A stretch of DNA of 64,000 nt, from the NCBI RefSeq assembly GCF_028765545.1, contig NZ_JARACP010000008.1:62001-126000 (forward strand), written 5' to 3'. Both the position numbers and the translations under genes were made by a program. The notes beneath the pieces are model-generated. The model made no database searches. It saw nothing but the letters and a program-made list of their open reading frames with translations, and was not told where the DNA came from. This document shows positions 51,977 to 63,127 of the stretch, one piece after another (the first letter of the stretch is position 1; every line of letters starts with the position of its first letter). The DNA comes from Aliivibrio sp. S4MY1. Its GTDB lineage: Bacteria; Pseudomonadota; Gammaproteobacteria; Enterobacterales; Vibrionaceae.

Positions 51977-53152
51977 TTATTGATTACTTTTCCAACGAAT
52001 AGCAGCATCAATCAGTTGTCTATCCATGCCTTGCTTACCCAATAAAGAAATCCCCCATGGTGAATTATTTACGGTAAACCACGGCAAATGCAACTGAGGT
52101 AAGTCAGCCAAGCTTGCTAACGATGTATATCTCAATATCTTATCGTTCAAATTATACAACTGCTCTGCTGAAGCCGAAATTGGTGGTGCCGTATTGGCTG
52201 TTGTTGGCATCAATATGAGTGTTTTCTCATCCAAAAGAGAGTCCAACACTGAGAGAACCAGCTCTTTTTGCTCTAATGCAATGCGTTCATCTTTATATTT
52301 TAATGTACCAAGCCATTTTAATTGCAGCTTAATTTCATTGCTTAATTCTGGGCTATTTTGCTCAATCCATGGCTCGATATTTCGCAAACCTTTAGTTGCT
52401 GATATAACTTTAAAGCTTTCCGCCGCTTTAGTGGTAATGATTTTACTGATCGCTTTACTTCTTACCACATCATATGGCGATGACGACAATAATTTCTCTA
52501 ATTTATTTTTCGCCTCTTCAGGAACATCACTGAATAGACTATCTAGCACCACAATTCGCTCAACGGTTACCAATGGTGACATTGGCGTTAATACGGTTGC
52601 TACTTTTCTAATATCTAATAAATTTCGAGCAACCCAACCTAATGCAGTCTCTTCTTGAGCGATAGAAAACACGCCGTCCATATTAATGGCGTTGACTGAT
52701 GCTTTAAATCCATATAAGCCAGCGTATAGCGCTGGAATACGAATTCCACCATTTAAGTCTGTGCCTAAACCAAAGTCAGCAAAGCCATTAGCTACAGCAG
52801 CTACAGCACCACAAGAAGCTCCTCCTATGGATCGATTCGGACTATTAGGATTTAAAATTGGATCGTAATGCGGGTTATTGCCATGTAGCCCAACCCCAAA
52901 TTCATCGACTTGGGTTTTCCCAACAAATAGTGCTCCTTTTTGTAATATCAGATCAACTACTGGTGCATTTTCTTTTGCTTTTTTCTGTTGGGATAACCAA
53001 GTAGGGTTACCTAATCCATTTGGCGTATCTTTAATATTGATACAATCACTTACGACAAATTTTTTATTTTCTAAAGCGCCATAAAATGCACTTTGTTGTT
53101 GCTCTCCAGAGTGAGTTACGCAAGGCATCAAATTATCCATCATTTCATACAA
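51977..53152 (-). CDS. Amidase-signature protein lacking the catalytic serines
   Basis: This 391-residue protein has the amidase-signature fold but a broken catalytic site. The usual Lys is kept in CINIKDTPN. The usual GGSSGG loop reads GGASCGAVAAVANG, so the cis-serine is alanine. The nucleophile motif GTDTGGSIRxPA reads GTDLNGGIRIPA, replacing the nucleophilic serine by glycine. The rest of the core (YGFKASVNAINMDGVFSIAQEE) is well kept, so the fold is under selection. It is probably a pseudoenzyme that binds an amide-like ligand or a protein partner. It is somewhat shorter than typical amidases (about 450-500). The start may be at any of the first methionines. Confidence 0.75.
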   Translation of the reverse strand: MYEMMDNLMPCVTHSGEQQQSAFYGALENKKFVVSDCINIKDTPNGLGNPTWLSQQKKAKENAPVVDLILQKGALFVGKTQVDEFGVGLHGNNPHYDPILNPNSPNRSIGGASCGAVAAVANGFADFGLGTDLNGGIRIPALYAGLYGFKASVNAINMDGVFSIAQEETALGWVARNLLDIRKVATVLTPMSPLVTVERIVVLDSLFSDVPEEAKNKLEKLLSSSPYDVVRSKAISKIITTKAAESFKVISATKGLRNIEPWIEQNSPELSNEIKLQLKWLGTLKYKDERIALEQKELVLSVLDSLLDEKTLILMPTTANTAPPISASAEQLYNLNDKILRYTSLASLADLPQLHLPWFTVNNSPWGISLLGKQGMDRQLIDAAIRWKSNQ

Positions 53153-53282
53153 CTATTTAATAACAAAGGAGCATACCTATCATTATAGTGATTACAAATA
53201 ATCATATTCAGCAAACTTATCATTTAGTTAATAGTGTGATTAAGCTCTCATGAAGCTACAGATAGAAAGTGATGAAAGACAA

Positions 53283-53298
53283 AAGCAAACGTTTTCGT
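53283..53298. promoter_or_regulatory. PurR box upstream of purT
   Basis: AAGCAAACGTTTTCGT matches the purine repressor consensus ANGCAANCGNTTNCNT at every fixed position. It lies 64 bases before purT, which is PurR-controlled in E. coli. Confidence 0.85.
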
Positions 53299-53361
53299 AT
53301 TTATCTAATTTTAGTATCATACTCATATAACCACTCCCCCACTATTACATGAGAATTAATT

Positions 53362-54537
53362 ATGTTTGGTACTGCTCTATCCTCTTCTGCAACAAAAGTA
53401 TTATTACTTGGTTCTGGTGAACTTGGCAAAGAAGTCGCAATTGAATGTCAACGCCTAGGTTTAGAAGTTATCGCTGTTGATCGCTACCTAAATGCGCCAG
53501 CGATGCAAGTCGCTCATCGTAGCTATGCTATTGATATGTTAGATGCAGATGCCCTTGAAGCTATTATTCAAAAAGAGCAGCCAGATTACGTCGTTCCTGA
53601 AATTGAGGCAATCGCAACCGATAAATTGGTAGAATTAGAAAAACAAGGGCTTAATGTCGTTCCTACAGCGAATGCAACAAAACTCACAATGAACCGTGAA
53701 GGCATTCGTCGCTTAGCCGCTGAAGAATTAGGCTTACCTACTTCTCCTTATCGCTTTGTAGATACGTACGAAGAGCTAGTCGAAGCGGTTAAATTTGTCG
53801 GTATGCCTTGCGTTATTAAACCAGTGATGAGCTCTTCAGGTAAAGGTCAGAGTGTAATTAAAACTGAAGCTGACATTAAAGCCTCTTGGGATTACGCTCA
53901 AGATGGCGGACGATCTGGTGCCGGTCGCGTGATTATTGAAGGGTTTGTGGATTTTGATTATGAAATTTCATTACTAACTGTTCGAGCCATTGATGGCGTT
54001 CATTTCTGTGCACCAATTGGTCACCGACAAGCAGATGGAGATTACCGTGAATCATGGCAGCCACAAGTAATGACGGAAGCGGCACTTAAACTGGCCCAAG
54101 GCGCTGCTGAAAAAGTCGTTAATGCCCTTGGTGGTTATGGCTTATTTGGTGTTGAGTTATTTATTAAAGGTGACCAAATTTACTTCAATGAAGTCTCTCC
54201 TCGCCCACACGACACAGGTTTAGTAACGCTAATATCTCAAGAAATGTCTGAATTTGCGCTTCATGTTCGTGCATTTACTGGCATGCCAATTAATAATATT
54301 ACTCAATATGGTCCTTCGGCATCATCTGTAATTCTTGGCCAAGGCTCTTCGGCTAATATTCGTTTTGATGGTTTAACTGACGCACTTTCTCAACCTCAAA
54401 CTCAGATAAAATTATTTGGTAAACCAGAGATTGATGGACGTCGACGTTTAGGCGTAGCAATGACTCGCCGTAACAATCTTGAAACCGCTATTGAGGATGC
54501 AGTAACGGCTTCAAATAAAGTACAAGTGATCTATTAA
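53362..54537 (+). CDS. purT: Formate-dependent GAR transformylase PurT
   Basis: PurT makes formyl-GAR from GAR, formate and ATP in purine synthesis, an alternative to folate-dependent PurN. The 391-residue ATP-grasp enzyme shows [22 protein letters not shown] at the start, ATP-binding [16 protein letters not shown] and the magnesium-binding [17 protein letters not shown]. Length equals the E. coli enzyme. A perfect PurR box lies upstream. Confidence 0.97.
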   Translation: MFGTALSSSATKVLLLGSGELGKEVAIECQRLGLEVIAVDRYLNAPAMQVAHRSYAIDMLDADALEAIIQKEQPDYVVPEIEAIATDKLVELEKQGLNVVPTANATKLTMNREGIRRLAAEELGLPTSPYRFVDTYEELVEAVKFVGMPCVIKPVMSSSGKGQSVIKTEADIKASWDYAQDGGRSGAGRVIIEGFVDFDYEISLLTVRAIDGVHFCAPIGHRQADGDYRESWQPQVMTEAALKLAQGAAEKVVNALGGYGLFGVELFIKGDQIYFNEVSPRPHDTGLVTLISQEMSEFALHVRAFTGMPINNITQYGPSASSVILGQGSSANIRFDGLTDALSQPQTQIKLFGKPEIDGRRRLGVAMTRRNNLETAIEDAVTASNKVQVIY

Positions 54538-54725
54538 GTTAAAAATCTGTATAACAGAATGATTTCAAATACCGTTCTGTTGTACTTTTTTAACCTTCTT
54601 ATTCTTTTTTTACTGTTAAATCCATTTAATTTGCTTTTTTCGTTACCTAACCGTTGCAAACTTACAGGATTAACAGGTATAAATAAGCTAACTCTTTTAT
54701 TTTACTTACACCATGGATGATGACT

Positions 54726-55916
54726 ATGTTTGAAAAAATCGCTGCCGCTCCTGCTGACCCAATTCTTGGCTTAACAGATGAATTTAAAAATGACCCTCGT
54801 GCTGAAAAAATCAACCTTGGTGTTGGTATTTACAAAAACGAAGCGGGCCAAACTCCAGTTTTAACTACGGTTAAAAAAGCAGAAGCAGTTTTGCTTGATA
54901 CTGAAAAAACAAAGTCATACCTAACCATTCAAGGTACAGCAGAATACGGCCTTGCAGTACAAAAATTACTGTTCGGCTCTGATGCTCAAGTTATCACGGA
55001 AAAACGTGCACAAACAGCTCAAGCGCCTGGTGGTACAGGTGCTCTACGTGTTGCTGGCGAATTCATTAAACGTCAACTTGGCGATGTGAAAATCTGGATC
55101 AGTAATCCTACATGGGCAAACCACATTGGTGTATTTACCGCTGCAGGTATTGAAACAGCGCAATACACCTACTACAACGCAGAAACGAAATCTAAAGACT
55201 TCGCTGCAATGATGTCAGATCTTCAACAAGCAAGCGAAGGCGATGTGGTTCTTCTTCACGGTTGCTGTCATAACCCAACCGGTATTGACCCAACAGCTAA
55301 TGAATGGGAAGAGCTAGCTAAACTGTGCGCAAATAAAGGTCTACTGCCATTATTTGACTTTGCATACCAAGGCTTTGCAAAAGGTGTTGAAGAAGATGCG
55401 GCTGGTTTACGTACTTTTTCTCAATACTGCCCAGAGCTACTTGTAGCAAGTTCATTCTCTAAGAACTTTGGTTTATATAACGAGCGTGTTGGTGCATTTA
55501 CTCTTGTTGCTAAAGACGCAACGGTTGCTGCGGATGCATTCTCTCAAGTTAAAGCTATCATCCGTTCTATCTACTCTAACCCACCAGCTCACGGTGCTGC
55601 TGTTGTTACGCATATTCTTAATGACGATGCGCTACGTGCAGAATGGGAGCAAGAAGTCGCTGAGATGCGTGACCGTATTCAAGAGATGCGTACTTTGTTT
55701 GTTACAACACTAAAAGAACAAGGTGTGAATGCAGACTTTAGCTTTATTGAACGTCAAAATGGTATGTTCTCTTTCTCTGGTCTTTCTAAAGAGCAAGTAA
55801 ACCGCTTGAAAGATGAATTCGCCATTTACATTGTAGGTTCTGGCCGTATCAGTGTTGCTGGTATGACAAAAGACAACATGCTTCCTTTATGTAAAGGTAT
55901 TGCTGCGGTTCTTTAA
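54726..55916 (+). CDS. aspC: Aspartate aminotransferase AspC
   Basis: This PLP enzyme interconverts aspartate and 2-oxoglutarate with oxaloacetate and glutamate and can also act on aromatic amino acids. The 396-residue protein tracks E. coli Asp[17 protein letters not shown], the GGTGALR phosphate loop, [25 protein letters not shown], and [15 protein letters not shown] with the PLP lysine. I start at ATG 54726 to match E. coli; an in-frame ATG three codons earlier (54717) is also possible. A terminator follows. Confidence 0.95.
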   Translation: MFEKIAAAPADPILGLTDEFKNDPRAEKINLGVGIYKNEAGQTPVLTTVKKAEAVLLDTEKTKSYLTIQGTAEYGLAVQKLLFGSDAQVITEKRAQTAQAPGGTGALRVAGEFIKRQLGDVKIWISNPTWANHIGVFTAAGIETAQYTYYNAETKSKDFAAMMSDLQQASEGDVVLLHGCCHNPTGIDPTANEWEELAKLCANKGLLPLFDFAYQGFAKGVEEDAAGLRTFSQYCPELLVASSFSKNFGLYNERVGAFTLVAKDATVAADAFSQVKAIIRSIYSNPPAHGAAVVTHILNDDALRAEWEQEVAEMRDRIQEMRTLFVTTLKEQGVNADFSFIERQNGMFSFSGLSKEQVNRLKDEFAIYIVGSGRISVAGMTKDNMLPLCKGIAAVL

Positions 55917-55943
55917 GAATCAAAAGTAATCGTAATACATAGC

Positions 55944-55969
55944 AAAGGCGCTTAGTTAGCGCCTTTTTT
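55944..55969 (+). terminator. Terminator of aspC
   Basis: AAAGGCGCT and AGCGCCTTT close on a 5-base loop and run into T6, 28 bases past the aspC stop. Confidence 0.95.
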
Positions 55970-55978
55970 ATGTTTGTT

Positions 55979-57172
55979 TCACGCTTTCTTAGCCTGAATG
56001 ACAATATTTCTTGGGGTATCTTCTTTTAAACAAAACTCCCCGATACGAGCCTCATACCCCGCATCTTCTAGCAATAAGACTCGATCCAAACATAACCATA
56101 CTTCCAATGGACGTTTAAATACTTGCTGCACTAAATCGCATTTTTCCATCACCACAAACGCTTCTTTTCCTTTGTTTAACCAATAGCAAAAATCAATATC
56201 GCCAGGCAATTGCAGCTTTTTATGCTCGCTAGCCCATTGGCAAAAAGCTTCAAAACCATCACTTAATAATGATTTTTTTATGCTTGGAACAGGGACATAA
56301 TTATCATTGCCAGTAACAAACTGCTGCAAGGCATTAAACCCTAATCGATATTGCATTTCTTGCTCTCGATGATGTTGTGTGCGTTTCCCTGCGGTTACTG
56401 TCTCTTGCAGTGGTAATCGTAAATCATCTTTAGATAAACGGATCTGTGCTTGTTTTGATAATGCAGACAGCCCTTCATAAACCGATGACTGAGTTAAATG
56501 AAAACAGCAAGGAGATAAAGTAATAGCATCTATCGACTTATCTATGCCCTTTTGGATTAGACTTACGTGAAGATCACCACAGGCATGCAACGCTATCGCA
56601 TGTTGGGTAGCTCTAATCAGTTCAGATGCACTAGTTGCCAACGCATCACCTTGGATAAACGTCATGTCTAATTGATGCTTGTCTGCGTATTCTTGACCAC
56701 TATGACACAAAGCATCTTGCCACTCTAATGTGGTTACTGGTTTACCTGATGCCACATTAAGCACCCGACCTAAATATCCTTTGCCACCACACCACTCTAG
56801 CCACTGATCTTGAGGCTGTGAATATTGAATACCTAAAGCACTTAAATTGGTAATTTGTTGCCACTTACGACCGTTAATTCCTGAATCTAATCCCTTTGGC
56901 ATAACTAGCTTAGCCGCTTGTAGTTGCTCAAGCTGACTTAATTCATAAAGATCATGAACTTCTGGAATAAAAACTGAGAGTGCTTGCGTTAGTTTTTCAG
57001 GGACTAGCTTTAATTTCTGCACCTCATCCAGAGTTAATCCATCAAGCCAGCGGCTTAAATTTTCATGCGTGGTTCGCCATGGATAATCTGAACTATGAAA
57101 AGCAGAAAATTGCCAAAAAAAGACCGTCTGCGATAACAAACGGTCTATATTTAAAAACTGCTGAGAATGCAT
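55979..57172 (-). CDS. SAM-dependent methyltransferase, METTL25-like (Methyltransf_32)
   Basis: This 397-residue protein has a central class I methyltransferase fold. The SAM-binding motif is WLEWCGGKGYLGRVL, the acidic end of strand 2 is TLEWQ, and the conserved HACGDL and SPCCFHLT motifs mark the Methyltransf_32/METTL25 group. The flanking N- and C-terminal regions (about 130 residues each) are helical. The substrate in bacteria is unknown; RNA or ribosomal protein is plausible from relatives. It ends next to the aspC terminator and lies 32 bases downstream of cysB on the same strand. Confidence 0.8.
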   Translation of the reverse strand: MHSQQFLNIDRLLSQTVFFWQFSAFHSSDYPWRTTHENLSRWLDGLTLDEVQKLKLVPEKLTQALSVFIPEVHDLYELSQLEQLQAAKLVMPKGLDSGINGRKWQQITNLSALGIQYSQPQDQWLEWCGGKGYLGRVLNVASGKPVTTLEWQDALCHSGQEYADKHQLDMTFIQGDALATSASELIRATQHAIALHACGDLHVSLIQKGIDKSIDAITLSPCCFHLTQSSVYEGLSALSKQAQIRLSKDDLRLPLQETVTAGKRTQHHREQEMQYRLGFNALQQFVTGNDNYVPVPSIKKSLLSDGFEAFCQWASEHKKLQLPGDIDFCYWLNKGKEAFVVMEKCDLVQQVFKRPLEVWLCLDRVLLLEDAGYEARIGEFCLKEDTPRNIVIQAKKA

Positions 57173-57204
57173 TATATGCCCCTGAAAATAATATCAGGAC
57201 GATC

Positions 57205-58203
<999 letters not shown>

Positions 58204-58465
58204 TCAAATTTTAATTTACTTATAAGTTACAGTTATATACTCATTCCTTTCCATTTTCAAAGCCTTAACGTTATATTTAATGAATTGTATATGTTTAACC
58301 CGAATAAATTAAAGAAATGTGAACAACTGTCGATAAGTATCATTAAGTTCTAGTAAGATACCCTTTCTTTCGGGTAATTTACACGGCACTTTAAGCCCTT
58401 GCTATTCATTTAGTTTACAAGGTGTTACACTAGAAATTATTACTACTGGATGTATGATATAAAAT

Positions 58466-59230
58466 ATGAATATTGCTCTCATTATCGGACTTTTTGCGAT
58501 TTTACTTACCTTGATTATTGGCTATAACGTCATTGTTCAATATAGAACAAAGATTGAGTCTGCCAAAAAACAAGAGTCGGCTAAACATATGGTTATCATT
58601 GATTCAACAGAAGAATTGATTGGAAATGCTCATCACCTTCCTTACAGCAAAGAGCTGCTAGTGTGTTTGAACCAACGAATTCTTGATGCTTTACGTTCTA
58701 TCTATGAGCTCGAACCAAACGATCGTTCATACAGTTCTCGTATTGAAAATATGGAACAACAGCTTCAGCAATTAAAAACAAACTATACTGGTGGTGATAG
58801 TACTAACTTCAAAGTACCAAGTAATGATAAACAAGCACTTGTTATGCTTAAGTTAGTAAAACGCCTACGTGATACATTACGCGCTGAACATAAAAAAGGT
58901 CGAGTTAACACTCAAGTTTTTGTGGCTGAAAATGCACGTCTTGAATCAATGCAGATCCGCATTAATATTGAAAACGTAGTGAAGCGTGCTAAAGAAGCAA
59001 CGCAACGCGGACAAGCAGGCACTGCTCGTCAATTACTGAAAAAAGGCATTGATGCCCTATCTAGTAAAAACGATGGTTACTCAAATAAAGCACGTACTCA
59101 ATTACAAGATATGCTTGATGAGTTAAACAATAAGACCAAAAAGAAACAAGACCAAGAATTACAAGATAAATTAGATAAAAACAAAGATGATGACATCGAT
59201 GTGTTATTCCAACCTAAGAAGAAATGGTAA
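58466..59230 (+). CDS. Membrane-anchored helical protein, function unknown
   Basis: This 254-residue protein has one N-terminal transmembrane helix (ALIIGLFAILLTLIIGYNVIV) and an otherwise helical, charged cytoplasmic part. The end is very basic and acidic in turn (NKTKKKQDQELQDKLDKNKDDDIDVLFQPKKKW). A repeated-helix region around KRAKEATQRGQAGTARQLLKKGIDAL resembles TPR-type packing. Similar vibrio proteins are sometimes called DNA repair ATPases, but I see no nucleotide-binding motif, so I do not use that name. It ends at a strong terminator. Confidence 0.6.
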   Translation: MNIALIIGLFAILLTLIIGYNVIVQYRTKIESAKKQESAKHMVIIDSTEELIGNAHHLPYSKELLVCLNQRILDALRSIYELEPNDRSYSSRIENMEQQLQQLKTNYTGGDSTNFKVPSNDKQALVMLKLVKRLRDTLRAEHKKGRVNTQVFVAENARLESMQIRINIENVVKRAKEATQRGQAGTARQLLKKGIDALSSKNDGYSNKARTQLQDMLDELNNKTKKKQDQELQDKLDKNKDDDIDVLFQPKKKW

Positions 59231-59254
59231 TCTAATTTTCAACCTTTCCTAAAT

Positions 59255-59285
59255 AAAAAAAGATCGCACGAAGCGATCTTTTTTT
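59255..59285. terminator. Bidirectional terminator
   Basis: AAGATCGC and GCGATCTT close on ACGAA, flanked by A and T runs, between the helical membrane protein gene and the convergent miaE. Confidence 0.95.
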
Positions 59286-59309
59286 ATATCTCCAAAATGG
59301 TTCCAATGT

Positions 59310-60074
59310 TTATGCTATTGTTGGAACACCGCTGTGAAATTTAAAATCCGTATCTGGAGACTGTATAAGATCTGCTTCTATCTTCGCAAAATGAGCCACA
59401 CGCTCACTTACATCACCACCAGCCACCTGCTCTGCTAATGTAAGGTAATCTTGGTAATGACGCGATTCAGAACGCAATAAAGAAATATAAAACTTTGCTA
59501 AATCTTCATCTAAGTATGGTGCTAACTTTGCAAATCGCTCACAAGAACGAGCTTCAATAAATGCACCAATGATTAGTTTATCAATTAATGTACATGGCTC
59601 ATGTGTGATGATATTGGTAAATAAGCCTTTTGCGTAACGACCAGCTCTAATATTTTGATATGGAATATCACGCTGATCCATTATCTCAAGTACTTGATAA
59701 AAATGATGCAGCTCTTCTTTGATCAACAACACCATTTTATCAATCAAATTTTGGCTGTATGGCGAATCTTTACGGGCCGTTATTTTTTTAGAGATATTAC
59801 TTTTCCCTTTTAGCGTCTCTAAACTCCCCGTTTTTTTATACGCGAAATCTTCATAAGGCTTAAACCAATCAAGCAATATATTGGTACTCTCTGCGTCCAC
59901 TGCGTATTTACGGATCAAGTACAGCGCACTTTGCGCTGCTTTCAATTCGCACATCAAATGATCTCGTAGTATTACTGATAGATTCTCTGGCTTTTTGGCT
60001 TCTTCAATCCACTCATCAGGGGTTTCGCACTGTAAAAATGAGTAGATTGGCTCTAATAATGATTTATCGTACAT
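59310..60074 (-). CDS. miaE: tRNA-(ms2io6A37)-hydroxylase MiaE
   Basis: MiaE is a diiron monooxygenase that hydroxylates the isopentenyl side chain of ms2i6A at position 37 of tRNAs reading U-starting codons. The 254-residue protein has a ferritin-like four-helix bundle. Iron ligands lie in HLMCELKAAQSAL, LIKEELHHFYQVLE, AFIEARSCERFAKL and SLLRSESRHYQDYL, where the E-x-x-H patterns are visible. Length is as in Salmonella and Pseudomonas MiaE. The gene stands alone. Confidence 0.95.
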   Translation of the reverse strand: MYDKSLLEPIYSFLQCETPDEWIEEAKKPENLSVILRDHLMCELKAAQSALYLIRKYAVDAESTNILLDWFKPYEDFAYKKTGSLETLKGKSNISKKITARKDSPYSQNLIDKMVLLIKEELHHFYQVLEIMDQRDIPYQNIRAGRYAKGLFTNIITHEPCTLIDKLIIGAFIEARSCERFAKLAPYLDEDLAKFYISLLRSESRHYQDYLTLAEQVAGGDVSERVAHFAKIEADLIQSPDTDFKFHSGVPTIA

Positions 60075-60260
60075 ATCGTTTTTTGTTTAAAAATTCTATG
60101 CTCCATTATATCAAACCTCTAGCAAAGCTGTTTACTCTTAATCAATTTTATCTAATAAGCATTAATTTCAGATAGTTAGAATGAAGCATCTAAACTTAAA
60201 GAGTGTTTTATACTATATATAAAATAAAAAATAGCTTGATCAGTAACCAAAATAAAAGTA

Positions 60261-60291
60261 CTGTATAAATACACACTGTATGGATGAACAG
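60261..60291 (+). promoter_or_regulatory. Two overlapping LexA (SOS) boxes
   Basis: CTGT-N8-ACAC (60261-60276) is one mismatch from consensus and lies in a strong TACTGTATAAATA context. CTGTATGGATGAACAG (60276-60291) is an exact CTGT-N8-ACAG box. They share base 60276. The second box ends 10 bases before the SulA-like start codon. Confidence 0.85.
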
Positions 60292-60301
60292 GTATTTTAT
60301 T

Positions 60302-60685
60302 ATGAACAGAGCAATATCATTAACTACGTACTCAAACTCATTTAATCACGCAATCTCTCAGCATATTACGAGTGCTGCAAGCTTAGTGAACGCACAGTGT
60401 GAATCTCACTTCATACAAATCTTAAAAAGTTTATCGAAACAAAATAAATGGATTTTTATTACTGCCAATACTTCTATACCAAGTACTGACGTTTTGCTCG
60501 CTCATGGAGTTGAGTTAAATCGATTGGTGAGATTAAAGCCATCTCACCATTTATCTGAAAGTGAAACAATTGAAAAAGCAAAACAGTTTGGTACTGCGAG
60601 CGCGATTATCTGCAACTCTAATTGCTACTATTTTTCTGACTCTCAATGGTTAACACTAAATCGTAAATTAACGGTTATCCACTAA
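60302..60685 (+). CDS. sulA: SulA-like SOS cell-division inhibitor
   Basis: This 127-residue protein resembles SulA, which binds FtsZ and halts division during DNA damage. The conserved part is ILKSLSKQNKWIFITANTSIPSTDVLLAHGVELNRLVRLKPSH, matching the SulA pattern of a tryptophan-centred strand followed by a helix. It is shorter than E. coli SulA (169). I start at ATG 60302 because the ATG six codons earlier (60284) lies inside a LexA box. Two overlapping LexA boxes in the promoter strongly support the role. Confidence 0.85.
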   Translation: MNRAISLTTYSNSFNHAISQHITSAASLVNAQCESHFIQILKSLSKQNKWIFITANTSIPSTDVLLAHGVELNRLVRLKPSHHLSESETIEKAKQFGTASAIICNSNCYYFSDSQWLTLNRKLTVIH

Positions 60686-60741
60686 AAAGTAGGAATTATG
60701 CTAATTCAAGTTGTCTCTTAGCAAAAGAGTAAAATAGTTAC

Positions 60742-61125
60742 TTACGATTGCTTGAGCAAGTGAACATAAAGAAGATCAAATTCAGCATTTGATTGAGATA
60801 TTTCAGTATGAGTATTATCTAGAATGTATCGGACTTGCTCATCATCGAGTATGTAAGGCAGTTTCACCTGTAAATCAGTAATACCTTCAATGCGAGCTAA
60901 ACGAATAAGACGAATAATATTTGACTCATCATTAATATGCGACGAAAGGACTTGCAGCGCTTCTAAGCGTAGCCTTTCTTGTGTTGGGGTTTTATCATGA
61001 ACAGATGCATTCCACACGGTTCCAAAGGTTGGGATCATGCTTTTCAATGCTTGTGAAAATGTCCATTTTTGTTTGCTTGAGTTAATTAAAAACGAACTGT
61101 AATCAAACTCGATCATATTAGCCAT
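60742..61125 (-). CDS. Uncharacterised protein
   Basis: I do not recognise this 127-residue soluble protein. It is mostly helical, with no metal or nucleotide motif, and ends in DLLYVHLLKQS. The start is set at ATG 61125, with GAGG 7 bases upstream; a methionine 28 codons earlier would add an unlikely extension. It is convergent with the SulA-like gene, 56 bases between stops. No SOS box lies before it. Confidence 0.6.
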   Translation of the reverse strand: MANMIEFDYSSFLINSSKQKWTFSQALKSMIPTFGTVWNASVHDKTPTQERLRLEALQVLSSHINDESNIIRLIRLARIEGITDLQVKLPYILDDEQVRYILDNTHTEISQSNAEFDLLYVHLLKQS

Positions 61126-61320
61126 ATTTGCCTCGATATTTCCCACATCTACTTTCAACATCCTATTGAACAGCACAAATGTTTCATTTATGTCTATAAG
61201 TATCCTCAATATTAGAAGCGTCGCAAGTTTTAAACTAGATGCAGATCACACTTAATAATTCTTAGCTCTTAACCTTATCATCATGCTAACAGACTGTTTA
61301 CACCCATACATTTTAGCAAC

Positions 61321-61345
61321 AAAAAACCGCTACAATGAGCGGTTT
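61321..61345 (-). terminator. Terminator of the DUF342 gene
   Basis: On the minus strand, AAACCGCT and AGCGGTTT form a perfect 8-bp stem running into TTTTTTG, about 35 bases past the DUF342 stop codon. Confidence 0.85.
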
Positions 61346-61378
61346 AAGTGGATTTAACTAAGGTGTCTTACCTAATCA

Positions 61379-63067
61379 TTAATCTGCAATCAAATTGGTA
61401 TTTTTTGAGATGATTGGATCTATTTTTATTTCATATTCATTGAAATATATCTTACACGGGCTATGTTCGCGTTTTGTTGTTACTTGTTCATCGGAGTATT
61501 GAATCGTGACTTTTGGATAAACTCTCTCAGTCACTTTCACTACGTTTTCTGTTAGTTGTTTTCTTAGCTCTTCCTCTGCAGATTGGAATCGATTCATTGA
61601 AAGTGCAATCTCTTTATTCGAGTCTTCTTTCATGGTTTGAACACGTTCAATTTGTTCTGGCGTTCGTTCCGATTTTGGAATTTTTGCTAAGTCCATTTCA
61701 GCTCGAACCACTTTCATTGTGTTCTCTTGAGCAGCTTTATATTTTGCATTCAAATCAGCAATGTTTTCTTTATACTTATCGAAGCGTGTAAAGGCTTTTA
61801 CTAAGGTTTCTGTGCCAGCTGTTGCACCTAAATTCACCGTTGTAATGGTTGAGCCTGCGTATATTTCCCCACCAACAATCGAACCATTTCGACCTGATTT
61901 GTCCATAACCGTAACGGAGCTTTTACTCTTAACAAAGCTTTGTATGGAATGTAGACCTAACTCAATATCACCTGATGCTTGCAGGCTAGCTGATTGCACA
62001 AATTTTGAGGTGATTTTACCGCCTGCTTTTACAAAACACGTGTAATCTTCACCCGCTTCTACTTGGTGACCAATGATGCCTTTCATGGCAATTACATCAC
62101 CATGCGCTTGTACATCAGCTGATTCAATAAAGCCACCGACAGTAACGCTGCCAGTTGCTTTTACGATCATGTCTGCGGCAATATCGCCACTAACAATAAC
62201 ACTGCCTTTAAATTTCACATGACCGGTTGAGATATCGACATTATTTAAACACAGTGCATTATCAACATCTGCCCCATCTTGGTTAATCCAAGGCATGCCT
62301 GATGTTGCTGCTATCACTAACTCAGGATCATCTGGAGAAATGGTTGCACCTTTACCAGCACGAAGCTTTGTATTTTTACCAGGCGTGGCAGGGATCACTT
62401 CACCTGTAACAGTAAAACCATCTGTGCCTGTTGTTGGAGGAATGCGACGAATTAACTCATCACCTTCAACGACGGTGATAGTTTCACCCAAATCTCGCAT
62501 ATCAACTTTATCTTCTTCCCCTTCTTTTTCCTGAGGCTTTAATGCTTGCTCACGAAAATCCTCAACGAGAGGGACAAAACTTGCGTTTACACCATCAATT
62601 GGCTCTTTACCTTTAGCAACAACAAGAGAAACTTTCTCACCTGCTGCTAGGTTACGGCTCAAAAACATAACTTTCTTTAGCGCATTCTTGCTAATACCAC
62701 GAGTGACTTCCATGTTTGTGAGTACTGAGATGATATCGCTACTTTGAATATCACGTCCACCGTAAGCGCCAATTACGGCCATCGTTGCTTTCATATCACG
62801 ATCTTCTAATGCAAGAAATACTTCTGCATCACGGCGCTCAGCAACTTGACGGTTTTGATGATTAGTGATCACTCCACTTTTCATATCGTGAATAATTGAG
62901 GTAATGCTCTTCTCATCAAAAAAGAATCCTGTTGCACCTATCTCTTCTAATGAATCTTTAAACCCTTTGAGGGTCGGTTCAGCATCCGGCTGAAAATTTT
63001 CAGGAAAACGCAAAACAACTGCATTATCATCCTGTATTAACGTTAGAAGAGAATCCCACATATCCAT
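61379..63067 (-). CDS. DUF342 (FapA family) polymer-forming protein
   Basis: This 562-residue cytoplasmic protein belongs to the DUF342 family, once called flagellar assembly protein A. After an N-terminal domain, the middle (about 190-430) is a parallel beta-helix-like region of short repeats: VSFKGSVIVSGDIAADMIVKATGSVTVGGFIESADVQAHGDVIAMKG-type turns. A coiled coil (about 430-520, KYKENIADLNAKYKAAQ) and a short beta end follow. Such proteins can polymerise; B. subtilis FapA-like members act in signalling and motility. I start at ATG 63067; GTG 63070 or ATG 63061 are possible. Confidence 0.85.
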   Translation of the reverse strand: MDMWDSLLTLIQDDNAVVLRFPENFQPDAEPTLKGFKDSLEEIGATGFFFDEKSITSIIHDMKSGVITNHQNRQVAERRDAEVFLALEDRDMKATMAVIGAYGGRDIQSSDIISVLTNMEVTRGISKNALKKVMFLSRNLAAGEKVSLVVAKGKEPIDGVNASFVPLVEDFREQALKPQEKEGEEDKVDMRDLGETITVVEGDELIRRIPPTTGTDGFTVTGEVIPATPGKNTKLRAGKGATISPDDPELVIAATSGMPWINQDGADVDNALCLNNVDISTGHVKFKGSVIVSGDIAADMIVKATGSVTVGGFIESADVQAHGDVIAMKGIIGHQVEAGEDYTCFVKAGGKITSKFVQSASLQASGDIELGLHSIQSFVKSKSSVTVMDKSGRNGSIVGGEIYAGSTITTVNLGATAGTETLVKAFTRFDKYKENIADLNAKYKAAQENTMKVVRAEMDLAKIPKSERTPEQIERVQTMKEDSNKEIALSMNRFQSAEEELRKQLTENVVKVTERVYPKVTIQYSDEQVTTKREHSPCKIYFNEYEIKIDPIISKNTNLIAD

Positions 63068-63127
63068 CACTCATAGTATTTATTACGCTTATAATTTTGA
63101 CGTAAATATTAATTAGTTAACTGTATT

